DNA of 64,000 nt from Fictibacillus barbaricus (GTDB taxonomy: Bacteria; Bacillota; Bacilli; Bacillales; Fictibacillaceae): assembly GCF_014635025.1 (NCBI RefSeq), contig NZ_BMCE01000002.1, positions 1,426,001 through 1,490,000 on the forward strand, given 5' to 3'. Positions 1 to 7,758 of this stretch are shown here, piece after piece (position 1 is the stretch's first letter; each line of letters opens with the position of its first letter). The notes beneath the pieces are model-generated. The model worked only from the letters and a program-made list of their open reading frames with translations, was not told the DNA's origin and ran no database searches. The translations under genes and the position numbers were made by a program.

Positions 1-412
1 CAATGATCTTTCCGTCCTGCAGATCTTGCATATAACGTTCTGCATCACTTTCGGATACATCCATCTTTAAAAGAATTTCTTTCATATCCTTTTCACCGTC
101 ATCAAACATCGAAGCAAATGGTCCTGCAGCAAGTAATGGGCCAACACCAGGGACACCAAGTCCTGGAACTGCGATACCGCCGCCGATACCCGTTAAAAAA
201 CCTGCTATCGTACCATATGTTGCACTATCTATATCATCATCTATTACCTTTTCTTCTTTAACATGCGTTTCATCAGCAACACTTTCTAACATATCATCGT
301 CTTTGGCCACAATTGAAATATCAGAAGGCTGATAGCCTTTTTCGACTAGCGCTTTAATCGCTCCCACTGCTTCTTCTTCTTTCGTATATGTCCCGATAAT
401 ATCTTTTTTCAT
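1..412 (-). CDS. General stress protein, 17M/YflT-type (C-terminus beyond window)
   Basis: The readable 137 residues begin MKKDIIGTYTKEEEAVGAIK, the usual opening of the general stress protein 17M (YflT) domain, whose first half carries a short alpha/beta segment that ends near SIVAKDD. It is followed by an acidic linker and a Gly-rich stretch (residues about 80-110, AGFLTGIGGGIAVPGLGVPG) that resembles the glycine-zipper segment of these proteins. The start is set by a GGAGGG ribosome site just upstream. A sigma-B-like promoter lies 34 bases upstream, which fits the family's general stress role. The biochemical function of the family is not known. The gene runs off the left edge, so its true length cannot be given. 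Confidence 0.8.
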   Translation of the reverse strand, partial: MKKDIIGTYTKEEEAVGAIKALVEKGYQPSDISIVAKDDDMLESVADETHVKEEKVIDDDIDSATYGTIAGFLTGIGGGIAVPGLGVPGVGPLLAAGPFASMFDDGEKDMKEILLKMDVSESDAERYMQDLQDGKII

Positions 413-445
413 TTGGTTTCCCTCCAAACGTTTCTTTACAAGTAG

Positions 446-471
446 GTTCCCCTGTTAAATGGGTTTTAAAC
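446..471 (-). promoter_or_regulatory. Sigma-B-like promoter for the general stress gene
   Basis: On the minus strand GTTTAA (471-466) is followed after exactly 14 bases by GGGAAC (451-446). The Bacillus sigma-B consensus is GTTTAA, N12-14, GGGTAT, so only the last -10 bases deviate. The position and the stress-protein family of the downstream gene agree. Confidence 0.6.
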
Positions 472-481
472 AGTGGTTGAT

Positions 482-625
482 CTAACCCTTTGTACCAGAT
501 GTGATGTTAGACCCTTCAATAAAGTACTTTTGGAAGAAAAAGAAGATCAGTACAACTGGTAATAAGACCATGACAGATGCTGCCATTAAGTAATGCCATT
601 GGGTAATAGAAAAAAAGAGCAGCCA
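482..625 (-). pseudogene. Remnant of MalG-type sugar ABC transporter permease (C-terminus only)
   Basis: The minus-strand reading frame that ends at 482 encodes ITQWHYLMAASVMVLLPVV followed by FFFFQKYFIEG and a final GTKG. This is the characteristic last membrane helix and C-terminal tail of carbohydrate ABC permeases of the MalG class (the Q-x-x-F-I-x-G element and terminal KG). Only about 47 residues are left; the part upstream (626-688) does not look like the family, and no binding protein, second permease or ATPase is nearby. It is therefore read as a decayed end of a lost transporter operon. No function is expected. Confidence 0.6.
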
Positions 626-746
626 TCCAGATGAATATTCCATCTGACTACAGCTACTCATTTCAATCATTTTTCTCTTTTTATTCATATTCTCAAATAT
701 TTTTTTAGTCCTATTACTTTAGGTTTACCTTTTACCATAATTAGAA

Positions 747-1700
747 CTAGTCTTGTTCGAACCACCCTTTTTTCTTGAACCACAAAGACATCATTCCACC
801 TAACAAAATCATCGCTCCGAGTACATAAAAATAGCCGTTTTTAGATTCAAGTTCAGGCATGTTTACAAAGTTCATACCATAAACACCTGCAATAAACGTT
901 AACGGCATAAAAATCGTTGTAATAACCGTCAGGGTTTTCATGATGTTGTTCATGCGGTAGGAGTTTAGCGAGATATAGTTATCCCGAATATCAGAGGTCA
1001 TCTCACGAGCTGAAGTCATCATATCAGTCAACCTTAGAAGGTGATCGTAGATATCATGAAAATAGGATCTCTCTTCAGCGTCCAGTCCAACTCGTTTGGA
1101 CTCAAGCATCCGATACAATAGTTCTCTCATCGGTACAACCGTTTTCCGTAATGACAGAAGATCACCTCTGATATCAAAGATCTGATTGATTATTTTAGGA
1201 GCTTCATCATTTTCATTACTTTCAATAGATATTACACGCTCCTCTAGCTCATGCATGATAGGAAAATACATATCTACCAGTTTGTCCATGAGCTTATGAA
1301 CGAGTTCATTTTTTCCTAGCTCTGCCGGAACTGCCTCTAAATTTTTTAGATAGTTCCATACAAAATCAATTTCAGGAACGTTCGTTTTATGAAAGGTAAC
1401 AACACTGTTTTTAGTTGTAAAGATATCAACTTCTGTTGCTTCAAGTGTCTTTTCATTCAACGCATGTACGACGTAAAACAGGTGATTCTCATAAAACTCT
1501 ACCTTTGGCCGCTGCAGGGCATTGACACAGTCCTCAACAGCTAGGGGATGAAAGTCAAAAAACGAGCGCAGAAGGTTCGTTTCACCTGTCGTAGGGCTGT
1601 CAAAATCTACCCAGAACCAATCCGGCTGAATCTCATTCAAGCGCCTGAAGGGCGGGTTAATGATTACTTTTTGATCAACTATTGCTATCGTACGGATCAT
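747..1700 (-). CDS. corA: CorA-family magnesium/divalent cation transporter
   Basis: The 317-residue product has the CorA plan: a long soluble alpha/beta N-terminal domain, a long stalk helix, then two closely spaced C-terminal membrane helices with the YGMNF signature (about residues 274-278) at the end of the first. Family members form homopentameric channels for Mg2+ (sometimes Co2+ or Ni2+). The start at 1700 is chosen because AGAAGGT lies just upstream; an in-frame ATG at 1775 would overlap the ECF promoter that drives the divergent sigma gene and has no good ribosome site. It is transcribed divergently from the sigma factor. Ion specificity cannot be told from the sequence. Confidence 0.9.
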   Translation of the reverse strand: MIRTIAIVDQKVIINPPFRRLNEIQPDWFWVDFDSPTTGETNLLRSFFDFHPLAVEDCVNALQRPKVEFYENHLFYVVHALNEKTLEATEVDIFTTKNSVVTFHKTNVPEIDFVWNYLKNLEAVPAELGKNELVHKLMDKLVDMYFPIMHELEERVISIESNENDEAPKIINQIFDIRGDLLSLRKTVVPMRELLYRMLESKRVGLDAEERSYFHDIYDHLLRLTDMMTSAREMTSDIRDNYISLNSYRMNNIMKTLTVITTIFMPLTFIAGVYGMNFVNMPELESKNGYFYVLGAMILLGGMMSLWFKKKGWFEQD

Positions 1701-1767
1701 AGGCAGACCTTCTTTCACTATCTTCTTATTATCATTACCATAATCTCTTTTTCTTTTTTCGTCTATT

Positions 1768-1794
1768 TGAAACATTTCTTCTGTTTTCCACGTC
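1768..1794 (+). promoter_or_regulatory. ECF sigma-type promoter in front of the ECF sigma gene
   Basis: TGAAAC (1768-1773) and CGTC (1791-1794) are separated by exactly 17 bases, matching the Bacillus ECF consensus TGAAAC, N16-17, CGTC (sigma-M, X, V and W class). It lies 38 bases upstream of the chosen start of the sigma gene, as expected for autoregulation. Confidence 0.75.
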
Positions 1795-1831
1795 TAACTA
1801 AATGGAAACAATAGGAAAGGATTGGGGTGAC

Positions 1832-2386
1832 ATGCAGCATTTATCTACAATAAGCGAAGAACTTGATTTTTACAATACGGAAGAATGTCTAATCTACTTA
1901 ATGAACAGTTATGGAGTTGAACTTAAGCGCCTAGCCTATACGTATGTAAAAGACTGGGGAAAAGCTGAAGACCTTACTCAAGAAGTTTTCGTAACATGCT
2001 ATGAAAAGCTGCATACCTTTCAAGGAAATTCAGCCATTAAGACGTGGCTCTATCGTATAACAATCAACAAATGCAAAGATGTTCTACGAAAAAAGAATGT
2101 ATTAGATTACTTCTCCCTTCAAGAGTTATCCCAAATTTTCTCTAAAAATGAACCATCTCTTCATGATCAGACCTCTTTAGATCATGATCATGACCGATTA
2201 TCATTATCTGAAAAGGTAATGTCACTTCCCATCAAATACCGTGAACCCATCATTCTATTTTATTATTCAGAACTAAAAATAGATGAGATCAGTCAGCTCA
2301 CTGGCCTAAACACACAAACGGTAAAAACAAGACTTCGGCGTGCAAAAGACAAACTGAAAGTGATGTTCGAAGGGAGTGAATCTTAA
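1832..2386 (+). CDS. ECF-type RNA polymerase sigma factor
   Basis: A 184-residue group 4 sigma factor. Region 2 covers about residues 20-90 (RLAYTYVKDWGKAEDLTQEV is the core and -10 recognition helix), and region 4 about 120-175 (LPIKYREPIILFYY, then the helix-turn-helix LTGLNTQTVKTRLRRAK). An in-frame ATG at 1802 lies almost on the predicted transcription start and lacks a ribosome site, so 1832 is preferred. The stop overlaps the start of the next gene (TAATG), which shows translational coupling to its probable anti-sigma factor. The promoter in front resembles those read by sigma-M/V/X type factors, so autoregulation is likely. The inducing stress is unknown. Confidence 0.9.
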   Translation: MQHLSTISEELDFYNTEECLIYLMNSYGVELKRLAYTYVKDWGKAEDLTQEVFVTCYEKLHTFQGNSAIKTWLYRITINKCKDVLRKKNVLDYFSLQELSQIFSKNEPSLHDQTSLDHDHDRLSLSEKVMSLPIKYREPIILFYYSELKIDEISQLTGLNTQTVKTRLRRAKDKLKVMFEGSES

Positions 2387-3492
2387 TGGAAAAGCGACTT
2401 GAAAATCTTCGGAATGAGTTAAATGATACACTCTTAAAAGAAGCTGAGTTTGCCATCACGAGTAAGCAAGCCGTACTTAAAACAGTTCGGAAAAATGGAA
2501 AGACTGCTAACCGTATAAGCTTTTGGAAACAAAGCATAAACATTGGGTTCACAGCTGTCCTTTTTGCCGGGTTACTTATTTTTGCAGTGTCACATGTCCA
2601 GCAAGGGACACCGAAGATGAATACGATGTCGGGAGATAAAGCCTCAACCGAGCCTAATCCTTCTCCATCGAAAGTAACTGCCTTTCAAGATGTTAAAGGA
2701 AAAAGCAAAGACTCAACAAATGATGTTGTAAACAAAAAAGAAAGTCAACCTCCTGCCTTTTATGTAGTATTTGATGGCTATTATTACGAGAAAACAGGAG
2801 ATGCAGTAGAGGAAAATCGTCTTTTAGATAAGATAGGCGAAGTGAAGCGCATTGGTGACTGGAAGATTGTAAGAGAAGGTGATTCTACCGAAATCCCCCC
2901 TGGTCCTCTTTATTCTGTAAAGGACATGGACTCGAAAGAATATATTGCGGGGAAAGGTGTTATTTATGAAGATGGAGAGAACAAAGCTGGCTACCTATTG
3001 TTCAAGCGAGCTATTGCGGTTCAAAAACCCGATCCCAGTAAGATTTATAATGCTAAGAATGATCCCGTAGAAGTAAAGCTTGCGTTAGAGAACGTAAGAC
3101 AAGCAGCCGGCCCTTTTTATGAATTAGTCGAAAAGAACGTAGAACCTACTTTTGTTTCTTATTCCGATAAGAATGGAAAATCAATAACGCTCTATTATCG
3201 TTTGATTACTAGAGCAGATCAATACGTATTCATTACTCAATATGAAAATAAAATGAAGAATATGGATTACCCCGCATCACGTTTTGCTTCGGATGGGCGT
3301 AAAGATTTTAATATGCCTAGATTAATAGACGAATATGTTATCGAAGGTTTGAAGTGGGCTTATTATGATGATTTAAATCATGGCGACCATTTTTATGTCA
3401 GTTATGGACCAGAGTGGACCCTAGAGGTGTCATTTCAAGGTGAGCTAGCTGAAGAACAAATCAGTACGTTCTTAGGAAACTTAAATAAATAG
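2386..3492 (+). CDS. Probable membrane anti-sigma factor partner of the ECF sigma
   Basis: The 368-residue protein has a charged cytoplasmic N-terminus (1-47), one membrane segment (about 50-70, INIGFTAVLFAGLLIFAVSH), a low-complexity Ser/Lys/Pro linker (about 78-120), and a large extracytoplasmic domain. This is the usual plan of Bacillus anti-sigma factors encoded right behind their ECF sigma gene. No zinc anti-sigma motif (His-x3-Cys-x2-Cys) is visible, so it would belong to the non-zinc type. The 1-base overlap with the sigma gene supports a matched pair. The sensor domain was not recognised; it could bind an envelope ligand. The role is inferred from position and topology rather than from a sequence signature. 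Confidence 0.7.
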   Translation: MEKRLENLRNELNDTLLKEAEFAITSKQAVLKTVRKNGKTANRISFWKQSINIGFTAVLFAGLLIFAVSHVQQGTPKMNTMSGDKASTEPNPSPSKVTAFQDVKGKSKDSTNDVVNKKESQPPAFYVVFDGYYYEKTGDAVEENRLLDKIGEVKRIGDWKIVREGDSTEIPPGPLYSVKDMDSKEYIAGKGVIYEDGENKAGYLLFKRAIAVQKPDPSKIYNAKNDPVEVKLALENVRQAAGPFYELVEKNVEPTFVSYSDKNGKSITLYYRLITRADQYVFITQYENKMKNMDYPASRFASDGRKDFNMPRLIDEYVIEGLKWAYYDDLNHGDHFYVSYGPEWTLEVSFQGELAEEQISTFLGNLNK

Positions 3493-3553
3493 TCCCCTCC
3501 CCATTCTTCCTTTTTCTGTTAAAATTAGTGGGAGGATGAAGCAGGAGGCATCG

Positions 3554-3895
3554 ATGAAAAAGAGTATTGTTATTACTTGTGTAATTTTTGCCTTCTTGGT
3601 TTCTGGCTTTTCTATATATAGCTATATGAAGGAAAAGAACAGTTATACTGGCCAAACCGTCGTTCCAGAAAAACGTGATGACCTGCCCCTTTATGAAGGA
3701 TTGGAATTTCAAGAACATGAATATATGTTAAAGGGTAATCATTGGTACGCGGTTTACGAATTTTATAAGGAAAAACTGCCGGAAAATGGCTGGAAGCTTA
3801 TTCATAAACAAGCGTCTTTAGAAGCATCCGGCGGATTTATGATGAGTTGGGAAAAAGATGGAACTCTGGATCAATGGCGGCTGGAATACAAATGA
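3554..3895 (+). CDS. Small membrane-anchored protein of unknown function
   Basis: A 113-residue protein with an N-terminal uncleaved-type membrane segment (about residues 3-24) and an extracytoplasmic domain of about 85 residues that includes HWYAVYEFYKEKLPENGWKL, a pattern seen in small Bacillus proteins of unknown role. The start at 3554 has AGGAGG five bases upstream; the earlier in-frame ATG at 3536 sits directly on a ribosome-site sequence and would leave no spacing. It follows the anti-sigma gene by 61 bases with no clear terminator between, so it may belong to the same ECF-controlled transcript. Confidence 0.65.
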   Translation: MKKSIVITCVIFAFLVSGFSIYSYMKEKNSYTGQTVVPEKRDDLPLYEGLEFQEHEYMLKGNHWYAVYEFYKEKLPENGWKLIHKQASLEASGGFMMSWEKDGTLDQWRLEYK

Positions 3896-3950
3896 AAATG
3901 AAACAGAAATTATATTTGACATAAATCCCAGTCTTCACTAGAAAAATATA

Positions 3951-3980
3951 AAAACCTTGGCTTTTTCGGGCCAAGGTTTT
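3951..3980. terminator. Bidirectional intrinsic terminator
   Basis: AAAACCTTGG and CCAAGGTTTT form a perfect 10-base stem with a 10-base loop, ending in T runs on both strands. It separates the convergent small membrane gene and vanW-like gene. Confidence 0.85.
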
Positions 3981-3982
3981 TA

Positions 3983-4810
3983 TTATGCTTCTTTCTGACT
4001 GGATTCCAGAAGTGGCTCATACATCATAATGGCATGATTCTCTGTTACATATTCATCATCTATTTGCTGTTTTTGGCGGTTGAATACTTTGCGGTGAATC
4101 AGATTATGCCGCAAGTACCCTCCCCAATAGGCGGGGGTGATCCAATGTTCTTTTTCGTAAACTTGATAGGATTGCAGCGGTTCTTGCTCAGTGCGCCATT
4201 CCCCGACGAGATGTGTATCTGTCAGATATAGATGGAGTTGATACGTTTGATGGGTGGTGTTCTTTATCTGCAGATCCAAGTAATTATAAGCACAAGTTGC
4301 CCCGCTTCCAAATGGCTGTGTTCGCTTCGAATCTGGGAAGACATCATAACTGTGCCGATGACGTTCTGTTACGGTTAAAGGTGTATGAAGAGTCATCCAG
4401 TATATCAAATTAGACAGTTGGCAAAGTCCTCCTCCTGTACCTTTCTTAAACGTCCCATAAAACAAAATCATCCCATCCACATAGCCCTTTGATCGAGTGG
4501 TCGTTCCAATTCTTCTCCAATACGAGAGTGTCTCCCCTGGCTTAATCACGATACCGTTTAACCGTTTGATGGCGATCTGCAGGTTTATCACTTTATTGTG
4601 TTGATACCACATGTCCACATCTTTTAACTTTCGAAGCAGTATCGTCTGATGCGAAAAACTAACGAAAGGCAGTTTTTCGCTCTTTATGGTTTTAGCATAT
4701 GTTTTTTCGTCGGTGAACCACTCTATGTACCTCTTTAACGTGTAATATTTTTTGCCCAGCGAAATTCGAAATGCCGAACGCCGCTTCGGACGAAGGTTAA
4801 AATGGTTCAT
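3983..4810 (-). CDS. VanW family protein
   Basis: The 275-residue protein carries the VanW domain over most of its length: NGIVIKPGETLSYWRRIG, then GGGLCQLSNLIYWM and RHRHSYDVFPDSKR are hallmark segments. VanW was named from VanB-type vancomycin resistance clusters, but most homologues sit outside such clusters and their role, presumably in the cell envelope, is unsettled. No van ligase, dehydrogenase or dipeptidase genes are nearby, so resistance should not be inferred. The start at 4810 follows AGGAGAGG; the upstream in-frame ATG at 4903 reads through a short GGGGACAG repeat and is less likely. No signal peptide is evident. Confidence 0.85.
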   Translation of the reverse strand: MNHFNLRPKRRSAFRISLGKKYYTLKRYIEWFTDEKTYAKTIKSEKLPFVSFSHQTILLRKLKDVDMWYQHNKVINLQIAIKRLNGIVIKPGETLSYWRRIGTTTRSKGYVDGMILFYGTFKKGTGGGLCQLSNLIYWMTLHTPLTVTERHRHSYDVFPDSKRTQPFGSGATCAYNYLDLQIKNTTHQTYQLHLYLTDTHLVGEWRTEQEPLQSYQVYEKEHWITPAYWGGYLRHNLIHRKVFNRQKQQIDDEYVTENHAIMMYEPLLESSQKEA

Positions 4811-4856
4811 ATCGCCTCTCCTTTTGCTCAATTTCAGCCTGGGAAATAAATTGTTA

Positions 4857-4869
4857 GGGGACAGTCCCC
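4857..4869. repeat. Short palindromic element GGGGACAGTCCCC
   Basis: A 13-base near-perfect palindrome followed by CTTTT. A sister copy with one base changed lies at 20208-20220, also followed by a T run. Such elements recur between genes in many Bacillaceae genomes. Confidence 0.5.
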
Positions 4870-5016
4870 TTTTCCCACAATCTTCTAATTCTGCATTTAC
4901 CATTTATCTTCCTTTGATTTTTGCGTTATAGTTGAGGTATTATGGAAAGATATTTTACTTCATAAAGTTTATATTTTATTATGATAAATAGTTCAGTGGT
5001 TTGGAGGAATAATTGG

Positions 5017-5928
5017 ATGCTCGACAAAACGTTTTTACAGATGAATACCGTATTTATAAGCATCCTCATTGAAGCACTTCCGTTCGTATTGATCGGTGTG
5101 CTTATCGCTGGTGTTATCCAGATGTTTGTTACAGAGGAAATGGTGGCACGCATAATGCCAAAGAACAAGGCAGCAGCCATCTTATTCGCTACGTTCATCG
5201 GCGCTGTCTTTCCGGCTTGTGAATGTGGAATCGTACCGATAACAAGGAAATTAATCGCAAAAGGTGTTCCTGTTTTTGCTGCTATTCCTTTTATGCTCAC
5301 AGGACCTATCATTAATCCAATCGTACTGTTCTCCACTTTTGTTGCTTTTGGGAATCAATGGAATGTTATGATTTTCAGAGGCAGTCTTGCCATTTTTGTC
5401 GCTATAGTAGTAGGATTTATACTTTCTGTTCAATTTAAGAATGCCAAAGTGCTTAAGAACGAGAGCGGTGCAATCTCAGGCTCACCGGGCAGTATTGAAG
5501 TCGCGGCGACCGTTTCAGCACCTTCGTTATCTTTTTACAACAGATTAAAAGGGACCTTTGTACATGCAGTTGAAGAATTTTTCTCAGTTGGAAAATACCT
5601 CGTGGTCGGTGCATTGATCGCAGCAAGCATGCAAACGTATGTGAAAACTTCAACATTGCTGGAGATCGGTCAAGGCGAAGTATCCTCTTCACTCGTCATG
5701 ATGGGAATAGCTTTCGTACTATCCCTTTGCTCAGAAGCTGATGCGTTTATTGCTTCTTCCTTTCAGAGCACATTTACCATTGGCTCAATCGTTGCCTTCC
5801 TGGTCTATGGTCCGATGCTCGATGTTAAGAACGTGCTGATGATGCTTGCTGCTTTTAAAAAGAAATTGGTGTTTAGTCTCATCGGATATATTACGGTCCT
5901 TGTCTTACTCGGATCTTTATTTCTTTAA
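5017..5928 (+). CDS. Permease of the YcgR/DUF318 (UPF0718) family
   Basis: A 303-residue integral membrane protein with about eight hydrophobic segments. The family signature PACECGIVPITRKL sits near residues 66-80 and a second conserved patch LSLCSEADAFIASSF near 230-245; both carry acidic and Cys residues inside helices. Related proteins (B. subtilis YcgR, DUF318) are predicted permeases, possibly for metals or small solutes; substrate not established. The start at 5017 has GGAGGA eight bases upstream, unlike the earlier ATG at 4981. The next gene follows after 14 bases and is the usual partner. Confidence 0.85.
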   Translation: MLDKTFLQMNTVFISILIEALPFVLIGVLIAGVIQMFVTEEMVARIMPKNKAAAILFATFIGAVFPACECGIVPITRKLIAKGVPVFAAIPFMLTGPIINPIVLFSTFVAFGNQWNVMIFRGSLAIFVAIVVGFILSVQFKNAKVLKNESGAISGSPGSIEVAATVSAPSLSFYNRLKGTFVHAVEEFFSVGKYLVVGALIAASMQTYVKTSTLLEIGQGEVSSSLVMMGIAFVLSLCSEADAFIASSFQSTFTIGSIVAFLVYGPMLDVKNVLMMLAAFKKKLVFSLIGYITVLVLLGSLFL

Positions 5929-5942
5929 GGAGGTAGAAGCGC

Positions 5943-6800
5943 ATGATTCGTATCCTGATCCTGATCGGTTTTACCTTTTTGTTTATGCACTTGCATGCAA
6001 CTGGTGATATCAGCAAATACATCAATATGAAATATTCGTATATCTCTTTTTCAGCAATTTTTATCTTAGGATTTTTAACCCTTGTTCAGTTCTATATTTA
6101 TGGAAAAAGTGATGAAAGCGAACACCAGCATGATGAGGCTTGCTCACCTGAATGCGGACATGATCATCATAAAAAGCCATCACGCATTAAAAACATAACC
6201 GTCAATAGCATCTTAATATTCCCACTGATCTCGGGGTTGTTCTTCCCAATCGCTTCTCTTGATTCTGAGACAGTGAAAACAAAGGGATTTCACTTTAAAG
6301 GACTTGAAAACGAAGGTGATTTTGGAGAACATCAATTCTTAAAGCCAGACACGAGTGTTTATTACGGAAAAGAAAGTTACAACACGATTATGGATAAAGA
6401 ACTTCAGCCGTTTACTAAAGGTGATGCGGTTGTATTACACGACAAGAATTATTTAAAAGGAATGGAAAGTGTCTATTACAAGCCGGGCATATTTCTTGGT
6501 AAGCAAATTCAATTCAAGGGGTTTACTTATAATGCGGAAGACCAAACGAAGAGTAAATCCAATGAACTATTCCTGCTTCGTTTCGGTATCATTCACTGTA
6601 TTGCTGATTCAGGGGTATTTGGCATGATGGTGGAATTCCCTAAAGGGACTTCGTTCCCGAACGATAAATGGATTGAAGTAGATGGAACCATTGAAACCCA
6701 ATACTACCAACCTTTTAGAGCAAATATTCCTTATGTAAAAGTGAAGAGCTGGAAGGAAATCAAAAAGCCTGAAGAAGAATATGTATATAGAGGATATTAA
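5943..6800 (+). CDS. TIGR03943 family membrane protein (YcgQ-like) with His-rich loop
   Basis: The 285-residue protein has two N-terminal membrane helices, a metal-ligand-rich loop at about residues 58-80 (EHQHDEACSPECGHDHH), another membrane helix, and a C-terminal soluble domain. This matches the TIGR03943/YcgQ family, which is almost always encoded beside a DUF318 permease, as here. The His/Cys/Asp loop suggests binding of a transition metal such as zinc; that is inference. An AAGGAGG site precedes the ATG. I looked for a Zur-type operator upstream of the pair and saw no convincing match. Confidence 0.85.
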   Translation: MIRILILIGFTFLFMHLHATGDISKYINMKYSYISFSAIFILGFLTLVQFYIYGKSDESEHQHDEACSPECGHDHHKKPSRIKNITVNSILIFPLISGLFFPIASLDSETVKTKGFHFKGLENEGDFGEHQFLKPDTSVYYGKESYNTIMDKELQPFTKGDAVVLHDKNYLKGMESVYYKPGIFLGKQIQFKGFTYNAEDQTKSKSNELFLLRFGIIHCIADSGVFGMMVEFPKGTSFPNDKWIEVDGTIETQYYQPFRANIPYVKVKSWKEIKKPEEEYVYRGY

Positions 6801-6827
6801 AAACCGGATCATCGTTGTCCGGTTTTT
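6799..6827. terminator. Bidirectional intrinsic terminator
   Basis: AAAAACCGGA and TCCGGTTTTT form a 10-base perfect stem with a 9-base loop between the convergent YcgQ-like and haloperoxidase-like genes. Confidence 0.85.
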
Positions 6828-6828
6828 C

Positions 6829-7530
6829 TTAAATATTCTGTGTTCTGATTAATTGAACAACGATCTCCCCGATCTGACGTCCCAAAGATAATCCTTCATC
6901 ATTATCTACTTTAAAATGTACTCCTGCATATAACCTCGACATCGCACACTCTTCCATCAAATGACGGATCCGATAAGCTTCCTGAGGAAAATAATGAGTT
7001 AAGATGACTTCCGAACAACCTGCCATTGTAGCATGTGCGGAAGGATAGCCAGGAAAACGCGGAGTGAATAATACCGTTTTTAAATTTGAGTCATATTGGC
7101 AAGGCCGCGCTACATCCCAAAGATATTTAAAATACCAAGTCATGACAAACGCATCATTAATGGCTGCTTGATAGAATCCTAAAAGCCTGGCTGCTTTCGT
7201 AGAGGCCAATCCGTACGTTTCCATCATTCTGTAGATGATTGGAATGATTTGTTTACTTACTTCTCCTGTTCCCCACCCTTTAGCGATGCGTATCTGTTCA
7301 GGTGTAATCTGCTGCATTACTTGTTTTACAAGATAAAGTTCCTTTTCCCAATCAATTGTATTAGGATTTTTTATTCTCCATCGTATGGAGTTTTTGAAAG
7401 GGTCAAAAAATTCTTGTCCTCTTTTTGTAATAAAAAACATGGGCCATGAACCTGCTTCAGGAGTAGCTGGAGTCGGGGGATAGCTTTCACCTGGGTACGG
7501 AATTTGAGACCACCTTAGATAATTTCTCAC
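6829..7530 (-). CDS. PAP2 superfamily / vanadium-dependent haloperoxidase-like protein
   Basis: The 233-residue protein shows the three-part PAP2 phosphate or vanadate site: a Lys/Arg-Pro segment (KYLWDVARP, 135-143), PGYPSAHATMAG (160-171, active His166) and SRLYAGVHFKVDND (198-211, active His205). No membrane helices or signal peptide are seen, so it is a soluble member closer to vanadium haloperoxidases than to lipid phosphatases. At this length it lacks much of the helical bundle of true haloperoxidases, so the reaction is uncertain (phosphatase or peroxidase). The start is GTG with GAGGGGG eight bases upstream. It stands alone. Confidence 0.75.
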   Translation of the reverse strand: MRNYLRWSQIPYPGESYPPTPATPEAGSWPMFFITKRGQEFFDPFKNSIRWRIKNPNTIDWEKELYLVKQVMQQITPEQIRIAKGWGTGEVSKQIIPIIYRMMETYGLASTKAARLLGFYQAAINDAFVMTWYFKYLWDVARPCQYDSNLKTVLFTPRFPGYPSAHATMAGCSEVILTHYFPQEAYRIRHLMEECAMSRLYAGVHFKVDNDEGLSLGRQIGEIVVQLIRTQNI

Positions 7531-7758
7531 TTTATAGCCCCCTCAGTTTTTTTGATCCTCTTATTTTATGTAGCCGTACAAAATATTTAGAACACGAGGG
7601 AAGCGAATAGTGGTTAAACAAACATTTTCACCACACAAAGCGCTGAATTTAAAGAATTTGCGGTTCAATACGTTCTATACATTCATATAATATTGTATAG
7701 TTGGCCAAGCCATAACCGCTTGAGACCGGCTTTTTTAAATGGAAGTTGGTGAACGATT

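Noticed and set aside
3983-4810. Vancomycin resistance
   Set aside because: Only VanW is present; no ligase, dehydrogenase, dipeptidase or two-component genes. VanW alone does not indicate resistance.
4903-5016. Zur-type operator before the DUF318/YcgQ pair
   Set aside because: AT-rich sequence has partial dyads but none close to the known Bacillus Zur box.
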